A stretch of DNA of 64,000 nt from Apteryx mantelli (Eukaryota; Chordata; Aves; Apterygiformes; Apterygidae). Of the stretch, positions 11,493-26,099 are shown one piece after another; the stretch's first letter is position 1, and each line of letters starts with the position of its first letter. The notes below the pieces were generated by a model. The model was not told where the DNA came from. It was given only the letters and a program-made list of their open reading frames with translations, and made no database searches. The position numbers and the translations under genes were made by a program. The stretch covers positions 49,164,501-49,228,500 of the forward strand of contig NC_089980.1 in assembly GCF_036417845.1 (NCBI RefSeq). Reading direction: 5' to 3'.

Positions 11493-13819
11493 CGTGAGCA
11501 TATTTCTTCCTTTTGACTTCCTGTTAGTTTTTTTTTCCAAAAGCCAGATCCAGTGCTCTTTGATATCAAATAAAAGCTTTCCAATGCTCTAAATGAGATT
11601 TTCCTCCCTTCCAACTTACCTGCAGGGCTCTGACACTCACCTTCTTGCATCTCATGTTATTACTAAAAGTTCTAATATTGAATATTAAAATGGACTGAAT
11701 GAAAAAATTTAATCATCCAATGTGTATCTATGTTGAAAATGCTTGTTGTCCTGGTACTTTCCCATTTTGATTGTTTCAATGGACACCATCATCAGATTTT
11801 CTCACTTCATAGCAGCTTACAAAAGAGAGAGATTTGGACACATGAGCTCTAACCTTCTGCTGTAGATCCACACAGAGCTTTTGTGAAGCATCCTCAAAAT
11901 CTGAGGTTGGGCATTTGATGCTTCTGACCAAGACAGAGAAAAAGGGAATATGGATTACAGGGTGACAGGCCAGCTCATATCTGTTTAGATAAAAGAAGTT
12001 CCAGCTTTTTTCTTTTTTTTCTCCTTTGTCTGAGAGGAAAATTTACAGAAGCTCCTAAGTTACTGAAGAACAAAGAATGTATAGGAATGCTGTCAAAAGG
12101 ATTAAGTTTATGCAGTTGTCTTTCCATAAATTTGGTGCTCATATATGCTATTAACACTTTTGAAAAGGGGCATGTGCCCTTTAGGTCATATTTAGGCTAC
12201 CTCTTAGTTTTCTAGAGGTGGATTTATACCTCACACTGTGTGTCCAGATTTAAGAAAGCATTCAAGAAGCAACTTGAATAAGCTACTTTATCAGGTGACC
12301 TGACTCCAGAAGCATCCTTATATTCTGATGGAGTTCCTTTAGGGCTGAAATAAAATCAAAAGTTTATGCCCAGAGGTATTGTTTGCCTCTGAACCTCCAG
12401 CATCTCAGCTCAGTCAGGGAAGTATCTAAACAGACCTGAGGCAACAGCTTTGCTTCTGCACAGTGGGCCAATGGTCTGAGCATATACGCAGGAAGACGTC
12501 AGTGTGGTATCTAGACCTTGCTGTGCATACGGAGTTTTGATTTGCTGCTCCCACTTCCCAAAATAGTACTTTAAACTCCAGACTAGTGTGCACCATAGGT
12601 TGGTGTAATGACTTAATCCTGTAGCTAAACACTAACTAGGAGTTTCTTCCAAACCAGAGAAATTATCTTTCTGGTCATTGCAGCCAGGTATGGTCAACTT
12701 TTCCCCATTCAGGCCAGGCAATGGAAAATGGAGCTCCAGCATGTGAGTAGTCACACACATTGGTTAACATTATTTCTAAGCACTTTCATTTTTATATTTC
12801 TCTTAGGACAGCTATATTCCTTTCCCTTTTTTTTCCTTTCCCTCCCTCCCATCAAACAGACTGGTGCGTTAGTAGTTGGCTGTGTGGTGAATCTCTAAGC
12901 CCTAAGGATGGTTGCTGAACTGAGAGATCGTTCCTCACTGGGTTCACGGGGGGAAAAAAAGCATTTCTTGGAAAATGTGTGCTCCCTTCCCCACGCTCAT
13001 CAGCATGAGAGTTGTAACTGCTAGTGATGCTGACTTCCATGTTTATCACAGAAACAAATGTTAACAAAAGCCAAATATTTATGAGGAGCATTGAAACCTA
13101 AATAATTTAAGGGTCTTTGAGAGTACCACTTTCAGGTGTGTCACTCCTCACTAACAATTTATTGATGCTATTCCAGCCATGACTGTTATTTCATTAGTCC
13201 ATAGTTATTATAAAGTCAGGCTTTTTTCACACCAGTAACTTGACACCATTAATTATTATGAGGTGAGAATGCATTTAAAAAGTGAACACTCTGGGCATAA
13301 TTTACAGCCACAGCACATGAATACCAATGCTGAGGAAGATATCTCTTTCTGAGGCGTTTGAATTTGTTCCAGCACATGGAGCGTTCACTTGCCCAGCAGT
13401 AATATTCAAGCAATAACCTCTGAAATGCAGTGCATTTCTGGAGTACGTAGCATGGCTTGAGGCCAGAGGCCAAGTCACATCAGTGACCCAAGAAGTGCAA
13501 TAATTTTCACAGAAATTCACTGCTTGGTTGTGTCTTCTTGCTATTATGAAAAGGAAATTATCTGGGAAAAGGGTCAGACCTTTGCATTTATTGGGATTGC
13601 TGACAGAGCAGAGGCATCACTGATGGACAATCAGAAAATGTGAAAGGTGCCCAATCTTCAAGAGTTATTTTCTGATTTTAAAGAGACACATGCATATTAA
13701 AAATTATGTGCTTTTGCATAAAGATGATGCTTGTGTAATCTTATTATCACAAATCTATTGGATTTGCAAAGGATACAAGGAACCAAACTGGACAGACCAA
13801 GCTGGCCTGCAGTGCCTGC

Positions 13820-13890
13820 ATCTAGGCAGGGTCCCGAGGGCCCCGCGCATTGCTGCCCTGCCTCGCCTTGTCCCGCACGTCGGCTCACAG
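13820..13890. other. Small CpG-dense intergenic patch
   Basis: About seven CpGs lie within some 60 bp (CCCGAGG, CCCGCGC, CTCGCC, CCCGCACGTCGG), in intergenic sequence that is otherwise CpG-poor. It is directly followed by an AT-rich homeodomain-like stretch with TTAATTAATT near 13916-13925. It may be regulatory, but there is no direct evidence. Confidence 0.3.
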
Positions 13891-14719
13891 AGGTACAGGA
13901 GCATGATTAACGCTGATTAATTAATTTGCATTCATTACTACAGATACAAAACTTGCATATCTCCTGGCTTGGAAAAGATCTGCATTTTGTGGTTGGTTTC
14001 AAATACTTACCGAGCAGTTTCCCTTGGTGGTTCCCAGGTACCACCACCACCACCAGGGCTGCTGATGCTGCTGGGAGTGTTGTTGCTGACATGTTTTCTT
14101 TCGCAGTGTTTCCATTCCATATTTTCTGGAAAGAAGGTTGGTCTTCACAGCAGAGAGATTTAGCTAAATGGAGAGTTCAAAAGTGGAGACTCAAGCAACT
14201 GTGTCAGGGAGGGAGGAGCATTGGATAAGCACTCATTTCAAATCCAGGTAATCTTGTTTTTTTTAGCTCGAACTCAAAGTAGTTGGAGTTGTCTTTGCAC
14301 AAACATGATGTTTTGGCCCTCAAAAAAAAAATCTGACAAATTTTTCAGGTGGAATCAGTTTGCTAAGTTAAAGATGTTAAAGTCAGAAAGAGGAAGAGTG
14401 TAGCATTATCTGTAATGCTGGCAGGCCAGCTGCTTATTTCTAGCACTTCAGGGACTTTTCCAGTATCTTTTGAAAAATAATGGTAATTTGGGTTCACCTC
14501 AAGGTTTAGAAGTAAATTCTGAGTTACTTTTGATTTGTCGCTATTTCTTAAATTAGTCCTGGAGGAGTAATGTTAGATTGCATTTAAAGGAATTTGAACA
14601 GCATTGTAGTACGTGTTTGGAAGGAAAACAGTAGAACACTTAGGAAAAATCATGCGAGGGTTATGCAGTTTTGCTGAGAATAATTGAATCCAGTTGAAGG
14701 AAATATCTACCTCCAGTAA

Positions 14720-14780
14720 ATATATATAAATATTATATATATATAGATATATAAATAGGAAACTAATACATTAGTTTCCT
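14720..14780. repeat. AT-rich tract with perfect 10-bp inverted repeat
   Basis: A run of TA dinucleotides is followed by AGGAAACTAA (14757-14766), the 4-nt spacer TACA, and the exact reverse complement TTAGTTTCCT (14771-14780). Confidence 0.85.
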
Positions 14781-17700
14781 AAACAATGTTTTAGAGCTGT
14801 GAGCTCCTTGAGGTCTATCACTTGTGTGTGAATCCTATTGTGCGTGGGTTTATGCCAGCAAAACTCTCCCACTACTCAGGCTTTCCTTTGCTTCTAGCTA
14901 TGACCCTGTTCTGTGATGGCTGTTTTTTTAAGCTAGCTTGTCTTAAACTTGTTATTTTTGTACCTAGTATATTTATGAAATACAGAGGCTCCTTCCCTGC
15001 ACAGGGTATTGCAAATAGTCCCTGGCCGCTGGAATGCTCTTAATGAAGAGAGTTCAGTTTCTCACAGAGGTTGTGCCAATTATGAGGATTGTTTTTTTCT
15101 GATTCAGAATTGAATTTCTCATAAGACAAGGGGAAGAAGGAAGGTCTCACAGCTACAGCTGTGGAGCTCTGGGTTGTCAGCAGCACCAGAGACTGTGCCT
15201 GACCTTGGGCAAGTCACCTAGGGTTAGCTTGGTGTGCGTAGTTGGGCTTTGCTGTTGTTGAGCCTTGGGAAATTTCTCCTCACTGTAAAAAGCAGAAAGG
15301 ACCAAAGGAGCTGGATATGATACTCTCCACACCTCTGTCTCTCTACTTATCTTCCTATAAGGACTCAGAGAAGCTATGTGCATTCCTGTAGTGCATTATT
15401 TGTAGGACAGTAGGACAGCCACTCACAGAAAATGATGTAGTTCTTAAAATACCCCAAAGTACTTTAAGAAGAAGGCTAAGTATAATTTTCCTGTTGAGGA
15501 AAATAAGACCTGTAGATAAATGAACCAGTGCGTTCAAGTTCACACTATGGCAGCAACGCAGAAAGCCCTGGAGCAAGGGCTGGTATCAGCAGTCTGTAGG
15601 TCAATGACTTCTGCTGCAGAAAAAGGTGTTCATATGAGCAGCAAACCCAGGTGCGCAATAGAGAGGCCCATCACTGAGCAAAATAACAGTTACAGCAGGT
15701 ATTAATTATAGGAAACAAATCTTTGGCCAGCCTTGCTTTTGGGGAAGAGCAGCAAACAGCTGGTTGCCATGTTAATCTACAAGCTCTAACCATGTCACAT
15801 ATGGACCTTGTCCAGACTGGTTATAGAGCTGCGGTTACGTGTAATATCTCCGGTCTATTCCTGCCCTCACTGCTTGTGGGATGCATGCGATGAAATGACC
15901 TCATTGTCTTTCCTTGTTATAATTGCAAGTATGACCTGAAAGTTCCTCCAAAACAGAGTTGCGACACACTTGTAGAGCACTGTGAGCTGCCCTTGCCAAA
16001 GCTGCACCTCCTCCACATGGGAAAAGCTTCTTCTCCACCCCATCAGGTCAGCACGCTCTATAACACAGTCAGAACAGTCCCAAACAAATGCTCTTGGGCA
16101 TTTCAGACCAAAGCTGTTAGAGAGCTTTTTTTTTTGTTTTTTAAAGAGCTATTTTTTCTTTCCTATCAGTATATATTTTCCCATAAAAAAGTCCTTTTCT
16201 CTTTCATGTCTGATTTTACAAAGTTAATCATCAGCCTGAAAATGTATTTAAGAAGGATGTTTTGTAAAATGACCCCTACCAGAACCTATTTGTTGTGCAT
16301 AACATATATATAAAATAGACAGAATATTTCCCATCATATCTAAAGGTGTATTTTTCTTGTCCTAAATATGAAGCACGCATGTTACCTGAAAATCTTCAGT
16401 CTTTTATTCCCAGATCTTGTCATTCAGCACAGTGATTTCTGTTTATCCCCATAATAGTGATGTGTAAACCATGCCCATATGACCCCCCCATTAGTATTTT
16501 GCAGGGTGAATTCAACATTTTTATTTATTTGCTCTGTGCTTGTGATCAACATGGACAAATCAATTCTAATTCCATCATTTTTTAGAATTTTTGTAGGTTT
16601 TAATAAGGACCTTAGAGATTCCTTTTCCAAAGAAAAAGAATAACTCAGGCTTAGTAATTAGGCTTCATACAGTCACTGCTCACACAGAGGAACCTAACAA
16701 GTTCTTTATAGTTCCCAGGAGACCAATTAACTTTCTTTTAAATATATCTCTATATAGCTACAGATACACACACGCACAGAAATGCACATATACACGGAGG
16801 TTTTCAGTAGTCTCCGGCACTACATCTCCTTGTTAACCAAATTGTGGTGGGGCTCGCAGCAAGAACGCAGGGCTGAGGCAACCGGCCTGAGTCCCTTTTA
16901 ACTCTAAAGATGTCAAAATCAGAAAAGGGCACAACTCATTCTTCAGTCTTCCCCCCGAACAGAAGGAAGGGGGTAATCGCGTATCCTCCTCTTTGCTTAA
17001 CGCTCCCCTTCATCTCCTGGGCTCCAGCAGCCTCGCTGGTCTCCGTCACTGGTGTGAAGAAGCCCTGGCTCAGTTTCAGCTAAGGGCTGGTTTTGCGGGG
17101 CTCATGAGACTGTAGAAAAGAAAGAGCAGCATTTTCTTCCTCTGCCACCTCAGTTCAGTGGCTCTGATTCCCAGTCCCCAGAGGCTGTGAGTAGGAAGGC
17201 GGCAATCTTACATACCTTTTGGAGGAAAACTGCACTTTAACTCACAGGTGATTCCTCTTGACAATCCCACTTGACTTTCAGAGCAGGAGACAGGAGATGG
17301 TGATGGAGAAAGGTGTCTGATGAGAAAATTAGCCGAGCTCCCCTCCTTCTCCCCCCCCCAGGTCCTTTACTCTGCTCTTTTCTGTACTTGCCTGTTTACA
17401 TTTAATGAACTCTTTTTGACGAAGCCCTTTTCGTGTCACCTTCCTGTTGTGGTAGGTGCCAGGTACAGTGTGGAGCAGCCTCTGATGAGACAGGATGAGG
17501 CAAGGTCTGGGGCTTCCTGCTGGCCCCTGCATAGCTGGGGACACCCAAGGACTGTGCGAAACACTCATTAATTCACCGTGCTCCCATGCCTCCCGCTGGC
17601 AGCATCACCCCATGGGAGCTGTCCAGGAGGGAGGGAGAGACCACCACGGTCTTCGGAGAGCACTGCAGATGTTGCTCTGCCCTGAAGGCACAACTGGCCT

Positions 17701-20274
17701 CTGTACCTTTCGTGGGAGCCATAAAGCTGGGAGAAAGCCAGTGATCCGGCACCTGGTTAGCAGCGGTGGTGGGGACTGCATGAAAAGCAGCAGGCACTGG
17801 CTGTTGGGGTTTGCTTTCTGTCTCTCCCTGGGAGCCCAGTTTCTCCCCTTTGGCTCTCTGGGCCTTTATTGTAATTCAGTCTCCTTTTCAAAAGCACATC
17901 AAGCTCTGGGGAAAAATTCTTAGGCGAGATAATGACAATATCTGTAATTTTATTTTCTCTTTAATGTCATCGGAGGCAAATACCTGTGTGGCGTTAGGCT
18001 TCTTGCACCCAGTTTATACCCTGTATATGTCTGTGATCAAAATACCATTACTAGGGAATAATGTCCCCCATCTTGCTAACAGGAATGCTGGCTGAAGGCA
18101 ATTCTTTGAGCTCTCTATCACAAGTTGGGAATGTTAATTTCTGAACATTTGTGGCCAAAGGCATCAGTAAATAATGGTATTTTAAAAGGTCAATGTAATG
18201 AGGCAATAAAAAGAAAAAAAAAATCCCTTACCAAATGTTTTCTGTGGGGATTGTTATAGAATTTGTGAAAAATAGACAAAACATCTGATTTTTGTATTTT
18301 CTGCAAATAGGTCTGTGTTAATTGCTGGGCTTTTTATGTTTGTTTTGCTCATGTCAAACTGCAACTCAACATGACGATAAGGGAATTGGCAAAGATGCAT
18401 TAAACTGCCAACAGAAAACCTTCGAAGAGCAGACTCATGAGAGGACCGCTGAATGCAGGGCTGGGCTGGGGCAGCCTGCCAGCCACCGCTCGAGGATGCT
18501 GCCTTGCTTTGTGCCTGCCAGGTGGGAAGAGTGATGACAGTCCTTTAGATGGGCATGGTCCAGGGTCATTTCATCACAGTCACAAAGCTTTTCACACAAT
18601 TCATGCGCTGTGACTGCGATACACCCCGGCCACCAAAGCTGTTTGCTTTACCTTTCATGGCTAAAGCCTTGCCAAAACGTGTCCCTCCGAGGTGGTGAGA
18701 AAGCTCATCAGGAGCCCAGCATCTTCTCTGCTGTGGGACAGGCCTTTGAAATCTGCTGCTAGGTTGCAAGAAATGACTGCTGGGAGGGGATGGGGTGGGG
18801 ATTTGTCCCATGTGTGCATTAGAAAAAGGCAAGTTTGATGACAAGCTCCTGGGTGGAGTTTGCATAGCTGCAGAAGAAACTTAAGTTTAGAGCTGTGCAG
18901 ACATACAGACCGCTTTGAAATCTGGCCAAAGCCCAGACCGGCTTTCACCTGGTCTGATTTCCTCTTGACCAAGCCCTATCTGAAAGCCATTTAGCTGGGC
19001 AGGTATCTACACTTGCCCATAGCCAGAGGAGGAGCCAAAGGAAGAGATTTTGTTCAGCCTGCCAGGTGTGATGCATTCAACTAACACCTGTCTTTTACGT
19101 GCAGGGAATGCAGCAGTGTGCCAAAGCCAACCTTGGAGTATATTCCAGAGTATATAGCATTTTTCATAGCATAGGAAAAGAGGTGCTCCAAGGCCTCCCA
19201 CTTCATGATCTCTTAAACACTTTGTGAGCAACAGGATACTTCCCGCTTCCCCACTTCTGCACCTGGGAGAAACTGATACCTTTGCTCAATGCACTCCGCA
19301 GCTTCTGCTCCACCAGCAAAGCAAACTCTAATCAGGAGCCATCACACTTGAAGCTGTAGAGGTTTTACCCATGTCAAAAAAACATGTCAAGTGTTCAGCT
19401 TGTGTCTGGGGGGGTGGGGGAGACCCAGAGAGCAGAAAAGTCCCTTAAAAAAATTTAGAAGTTAAAAAATAATCACTTTTGAAGAATCATGAAACTGTTT
19501 AGCGTGCTGCTCCATTCTTGGCAAGTGTCAGAGACCAACAGTTAGGCAGAAACCTTCAACTACTAAATCAGGTTTGGACCACAGCCACTTTTTTGTGCCC
19601 TTCCCCTTGTAGTGCCCATTTGAAACAGGCCAGTGTCAGTGCTGCATGCCTTCCTTCGGGGCTGTGCACCCGAGTGGCAGTGAGTTTTGACCAGCTCTCA
19701 CTGCAGCAGTGCCTCGCTGCCTTGCCTTGAGTCTGTGTGGAGCAGAGTTTTGCAACCTAGGGTCTGTGGCCTCCCTGAAAGGAGGGGTTTTGCAAAAGGT
19801 GCCTGAGGAAGGCAAATCTTGTTGTCATTAGACTTGAACATCTGCAACTCCACTGAAAAAATCTTAAGCGCCTTGCCAGATTGAAATGGTGAAAACCCTA
19901 GCCTGCCTTGGGCCTGTTGAAGATTGCAGGTACAGCTTTGTTGTTGGGGGAAGGAAGGCAGCAGTGATGCTTTTTCTCCCCAGGAGTTAGTCCCCATATC
20001 CTACAAGCCACCATAAACACACCCATTCCCACTGCACCGCTGTGGCTTTGCTCTGCCTTCATGAGGTCACACGCAAGACAAGGTGTGCGACTGTCTGAAG
20101 CCCGAAGGGAGCTGCAGCACAAACACAGCTCCTTGCTGCACAGCCTTGCATCTAAGCAAAACTTCTAGGATATGATCAGGTATGTGATTTGCTAGAGAAA
20201 CTGGTTTACAGAGTTTCCATCTGAAACACCTTGTTTTGCGGATCAATTATAAGTTACTTCAGTGTGTGCTTTCC

Positions 20275-20294
20275 AAAAAAAAAAAAAAAAAAAA
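20275..20294 (+). repeat. Poly(A) tract of 20
   Basis: An uninterrupted run of 20 A. The preceding sequence shows no recognisable SINE or processed-gene body. Confidence 0.95.
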
Positions 20295-20479
20295 GACAGC
20301 CCTACTGTGTCTTGCCTAGTGAAGAATTTCTGGGGCCATAGAGGTAATTTAAAGCTCAAAGGTTTACAAGCCCAGCAAGATAAGGCCATATAACAGCCTC
20401 TACACTTTATGATAGTAGCTTATGAAGAGATCAAAATGGCTTAGCATGAGGGTCAATTTTACAAAGTTCCTGTTGGGGG

Positions 20480-20495
20480 AAAAAAAAAAAAAAAA
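20480..20495 (+). repeat. Poly(A) tract of 16
   Basis: An uninterrupted A run, the second one within about 200 bp. No attached retroelement was recognised. Confidence 0.9.
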
Positions 20496-23400
20496 CTAAA
20501 AAACTTCATAGCTAGTTTTGACATTTGCTATTAAACTACAGAGTTTTTTTCCCCATCCCCCTGCCCCCAGTGGGTTTTCTGCTGCCAATGTGACAATTAA
20601 ATGAATCAATGAAATGAGAAGGGCTCTGTGCCATAGGCCTCTGTGCAGTGTGGTGCCACTGCAAGACTTATGCCTTCCTGGTGCAAGCTGGGCACCCTCG
20701 CATACACCTCAGAGAACTGCTCAGCTAAGACTCTGTAATTCATCTGGTACCTCACTGTATTTAATTGCCTGACAAATCTACAAATGTCCGTCTGCATCCA
20801 TGGACCTGACCTGGTTGTGCCTCCTCATCTCACCTCTGTGCTGCCTCCCTGCAGCATAGTGCTGCCTTGTCCCCATTCCTCAGTGGTGCTGGGCTCTGGG
20901 GTGCAGGAAAGCAAGTCTGCAACTAGTTTTCACTGATTTGTGTTGTGGGGGTTGTGGGCAAGCAGCAGCACTGCCTTAGTTTCCATGCAATGTACGGTGG
21001 TGCAAATGGCCAACTCAGAACAGCCTTAAAAAATCACCTTAATAAGAAACTAAGCATAGCCTTATAATGGACCTCCTAGAGAGGTTCACATGCTTTGACT
21101 TAGGGTCTACACTACCCATCACAGCAAGTTGGGGCTCCTGCCTCTTGGACCACTGCATATTGCAAAAATATTGAAAAATTTGAAAAGCAAACTAGTAACA
21201 GGACATATAAGCGAGCTAGGAATTGTTCAGAGGGGCAATACATAAATATTTCATAGAATGAGTCACCAGGTCCTAGATGATGTTACTGGGTGGAGTAATC
21301 AGTCCTAGAATAGTTTTTTCACTATGGCACTAAGCATTTTAATGCCCTAGTACTCTAGGACTACCTGCACATCCCCAAGAAAGATTTCAGGTAAGAAGCC
21401 TTCTTGGTGGGCTAGGTTTTTATTTAGTATGCACATAGTGTTTGGTCCTGTGACTAACCCGCTTTGTACCACTGCAATGCTAACTGTCAAGCAAATAGAA
21501 CAGGATTTGCTGCTTCCATTGTTTTGGCCTTGTAAACAGACAGAATAGAGTCTGATGGATGTCAAGTCTGCAATGCTGAGGCTTAGATGCTTTCCAGATG
21601 CTTTTCCATGGATTTTCACAGTATCATCTTAATGGCTTTAAATATAACCTTCAGATATGTTCTTTGAGCCTCTGGAAACTCATGGTAAGCATGAATCCAA
21701 GCTACCCCAGCCCCCTGTGGCAGCATGCGTCACTGACTGCAGGGTGAGTAGCTGAACTGTTATCATCTTTTTCGTTTTGTGTAATTGTGATGCCTTCCAT
21801 TGTCCTTGGAAATTAGGAGAAGATGATGTTTACAGTGTCTCGCTTGGCTCCTGTGGTGCTGCTTGCTGAGTATTGTGAGGTTTCCATCAAATATGGTTTA
21901 GGAGCAAGCAGCTTGCTCTTTAATAAAAACAAGGCTGTGAATCATCCTGCAGCTGCTATGACTCTCTTCCACGCTTGTGTCCCTGGCTATCTGGCTAAGA
22001 GCACAGAGAGTGAGCTGGACCACTGCACATAAACTGAGATGGAAAGGCAAGGTGGGGAAGAGCACTGCCGCTCCTTCAGAGCCGCTTGGTGCTCTGTTCT
22101 AATCAAGCTCCGAGGGACAGCGCTGCGTGGCACTGAGCTTCTGCAGGTGCCAGGGCTGGAGGAGAAATGCAGAGCACAGTCCAGTGTGCAGGGTCACCTG
22201 CTTGTGCCCTCTCTGCCTTAGTGCAACTACAATGAGCAGTTTGTCTTTTGGCAAAATAAATACTGAAAAAATATCAGTTTTCCTTCCAGTTCCCCTGAGT
22301 TACAGTCCTTGAGAGAATGTAGGTGAGCAGGGATGAAATAGGGAGAAGGGTAGTCCCTGCTCCTTTTAAAGTGAATGGCAAATGTCTTCCACTGCTGGAG
22401 GTGTGAGACTTTCAGCAGCAAGCCCAGGAGTCCTGCACACCACACACGTGTCTGTCTGTACTTGGGTAGCTCGGAGATGCAGAAATGGAAGAATGGATGT
22501 GTGCCAAATGCACACAGCTGCATATGTTTGGCTGCCAGTGGGCTGGCATGAAATCTGTAATCTGACACAAAGTGTAGGTGCCAAACCCATGCAGTAAGGT
22601 GCCACAGAAGAGACACACATAAACATGTATGAATGTGAACGCAGAACTTCCCCTAGACAAACTTCCCAGGGATGGACCATTTTTGGTCATCTTAGGGCTG
22701 TTCCCAGGTCAGTACTTGCTAGGGTTGTTCTTGAAGGCAGAAGGATAAGCCCTCCAAGCATCCTACTTGCTTTTAGAGTTGGTGAGAGTGGCCTTTGGAC
22801 ACGGTAGAGCATTTGCAAGGTCATAGCCAGTGTAGTGTTGCTCAGTGGTTAAATAGCAGATGTCAGCCTACCAAACTGCCAGATTGGCAACTGTCATGAA
22901 TACTAACAGACATAATAAAACATAAAATCCACTCACAGATGGCCTTTTTCTAGAGGAACTAAACATTAATTTTGTGTTCATCTGAGATACAGTGAGCTGA
23001 ATTTTCTTCCCTCTCCTCCCTCCTCAGTGGCTTTGAGGCAGCTAGTGGCTGCCAATGAAAAAGAGGGTGATATAACCCGGTAGTCGCAGAGTCTGGTGTT
23101 CAGCAGGCAGGTGTGGGAGAAGAACCAGCTTTAGTAACTCGTTCCCCTCCTCCTGCTTTCCAGTAGTGGGGACCTGCTTCAGGATCCCCATAAGGAGATG
23201 GAGCCTGTCAGGTTTCCACACTAAAACCTGTCCTGATCCAACCTTTAGTTTCACTGGCATGTTACTGGCTGGAAAGACAGGATAAGAATTGGTCATGGTC
23301 AGGGCGTAAGTTTACAAGCAGAGCCAACAATGTCAAACAGGCCTCCCAGGGACACCAGCCTTTGGCCATGTGGGCCCATACTCCTGTTTCTCTCTAGAAA

Positions 23401-25630
23401 CCTTTCCTGGTTGTCTCACCCCAAACCAGTTGTGTGTAACATCAAGGTCTCCAAGCCTTTACACCTCTAAGGCTTTAAATCCAGCCAGCAGGTAATTGAT
23501 CTTTGTTTTTGGCTCATATAGAGCTCCTCACCATCAGTTCTGCCTTAGACAAAGTCCAGGACTTGCGCTAACCCATCTTTCTCTGCTTTTGTCACTGCAA
23601 GGCACCTCGGGCCCTTTAATACTGATGTAGCGGCATGATAAAAGCAATGAAGAAAAATTATCTCAAAAATAGGCAATAAGCCTTTTAGCTCTTTAGAGCA
23701 AATCACGGCTATTCTGAACAGCCCACAGACAAAATAAATGGTCATTTATCTTCATTTACAGCTACTGTGGAGAGGCACCAGCATGCAAATTCATTGGCCC
23801 AGGGGCAACAGCAAAGGTAGTGTACTGGAGTCACAAGGTTTACCTCTGGGAGAGGAAAAACTCCTTCTTCCCCACTGCTACACCAGCTCATTACCTGCCA
23901 GATGTTGCCTCTGTAGCCACCTCATGATTTTTTTGCTCTGAAGCATTGGTCACTGTAGATGGCTGCATTCCCTCCCATTACTGTGACTGCTAGCTCTCAC
24001 ACCAAGCTGATGTAGTAACAAGATAACAGAATGGACCATTTTAAATGCCCACAAAACTGTTAACCTAATATTTAGACTCCTGACACGTTAACATATTCCC
24101 TATGAATAGCAGAGGGAATCACCTCCTAGCAAATGATGTTTCTTAAAGCAGATCTTAAGTTGTTTCCTTTTCCCACAAAAAGTATGATTCTTTTTTCTTC
24201 CAATGCGAAGAAAACAGCCTACTTATCATGACTTGCCCAATAGTCATACTTCGAGATTTGCCCAGAGAGCTAATTCACATCTTGCCCTGCAAGTGAGGCA
24301 CTCTCTTCATCAGTGGGGAATGTTGGAAATGTGAGCAAAAGGCTCATAGATATTGCAGACAGCCTTAGCAGACGTTCAGGTGTCAGTTGTACCTGCCACC
24401 ACTGTCTTGCTGAGGGAGTGACATCTTTGACTACTCCATGGAGTACTGGACACAAACTTTTTTTATTACTCTTACATTGTGTTATGTGTCTGCGTGGTGG
24501 TCAAAGGAAATCTGACACAATTGCCACAGATGATTAAAAAAATTATAGTTATGAACACATTTTTATCATCTGTTTGGTATTGATTTTGTTCCCCTGCACA
24601 CAGATGCTGATTGAGCAATCCCTGCTAACGTGAGGAGGCACGCAGGCCTAACCAGATTATGTAAAAGCAGGACTACTTCAGGCTCTGCGACTGTATTTTC
24701 TTTCTGCTTCTGGACAGCAGCAGGGGAGAAGCTGATGGAGCTTTGCTAGGTTGCAACAGTTCTGTCATTGCTATCAAACCCCTTAATTCCTTACTGTTGT
24801 TTTCTGCTGAATACGCTTCCCAGCAATACTTGCTTGGTAGGACCCCTTGTTTTTTGATCTTGCTCACTCTCACAATTATAACAGCACGTCATCTTGTGGG
24901 TCAAAAGCATCGTCTTCTCCACCATTTCATAAATATTTTCATTCAAAAAGTGAAATAGTCAGGAGGGGGAAGCAGAAATATCAGTAAGATAAAAGTAAAC
25001 ATTTAATGCCACTATAGTTTGATTTTTTTTCCAGACATCATATTTTTGACAATGTTTCACACCTCAGATGATACCACAAAAGGGATATTTTTTTAGCCAG
25101 CAAACAATAAACTTCACAATTTTAATGGCAAAAGGCTCAAAGCATTTGTTGATCAACTTGGAAGTGGCTGTAACTTTCCACATTTTAACTTGTCCTCATG
25201 CTGTTCTATTTTTTTTTCCATAAAATTTAGTTGATAAAATATATATATCTACCACTGGTACATCCCCTTCTGGAATTACCCATTGGTAGGACCAGCAGAA
25301 GTTCTGTATCCATCAGTTTGTCTCCTCCCTAGCCCTATTTTATACCACTGTTATAATGAGAAAGAACATCATAGCCACAGACAGAATGAAACGGATTTAG
25401 CAAACATACACTTCAATGCATAGCACTTAGATAAGCATTTCCAACCATGATGTGTAAATAAATTATAAAATACAAGCAACTCTATAAAACAAGAACATCC
25501 TGAGTTTACAAATAAATTATATCCTTCATACATAGAATATGATGTGGATGTTAGTTACCAGCAGTTTCAGCTATGGGAGGGAAAGACGTAAAACTTTTAG
25601 AAAAGTTAATATCTATGCATACATAAAACA

Positions 25631-25675
25631 TATATGTATGTGTGCTATATGTAAATATTCACACACATACATATA
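25631..25675. repeat. Perfect 14-bp inverted repeat in AT/GT-rich sequence
   Basis: TATATGTATGTGTG at 25631-25644 is the exact reverse complement of CACACATACATATA at 25662-25675, with a 17-nt spacer. It lies within a longer TA/CA-rich stretch (about 25615-25740), so it probably arises from simple-repeat composition. Confidence 0.85.
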
Positions 25676-26082
25676 CAATATAGAGGGTGAATACATCCAT
25701 ATCTATAGTATATAGAGTATATGTAATATAGCTGAAACTGCCTCAAGCACCATTTTATTACCATTATTATAAAGTATGCTCAATACTTAAGTAGGACCAC
25801 TCAAAGGCAGAAGGTTTGCGGGTTTCTTTTTTTTTCCTTTTTTTTTTTTTCCTGTTTGGGAGTGTTTTGAGGGTGGTTTGAAATAGTATAAATGAAGGCT
25901 ACTACTTCATTTTCAGCACCTCCATTCTCAACAGAATAAAATCATCACCCCCTCTTTGTGAGTTCCAAAATGTTGCATAAATGAGTTTCAGTCTGCTGTC
26001 AGTGAATTTGGTGGCAAAATCCATATTGACTTCAACAGGGTCAAGATAAGGGTGCTACACTGTTAAGAGAAAATGATTTTTC

Positions 26083-26099
26083 TTTTTTTTTTTTTTTTT
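26083..26099 (-). repeat. Poly(T) tract (poly(A) on minus strand)
   Basis: About 17 consecutive T after TGATTTTTC. No retroelement body was recognised beside it. Confidence 0.85.

Noticed and set aside
15140..15590. Possible further MIR-like pieces (a CCTTGGGCAAGTCACC block near 15203 and a GAGGAAAATAAG block near 15496)
   Set aside because: Only one or two short blocks match and the intervening sequence does not. Too weak to annotate without a profile search.
20275..20495. Two poly(A) tracts as possible retroposed gene or SINE tails
   Set aside because: No retroelement or processed-gene sequence is recognisable upstream and no target-site duplications were seen.
25615..25740. Inverted repeat in TA/CA-rich sequence as a possible functional structure
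   Set aside because: The arms are built from TATG/CACA simple-sequence units, so self-complementarity is expected from composition. It is kept only as a repeat feature.
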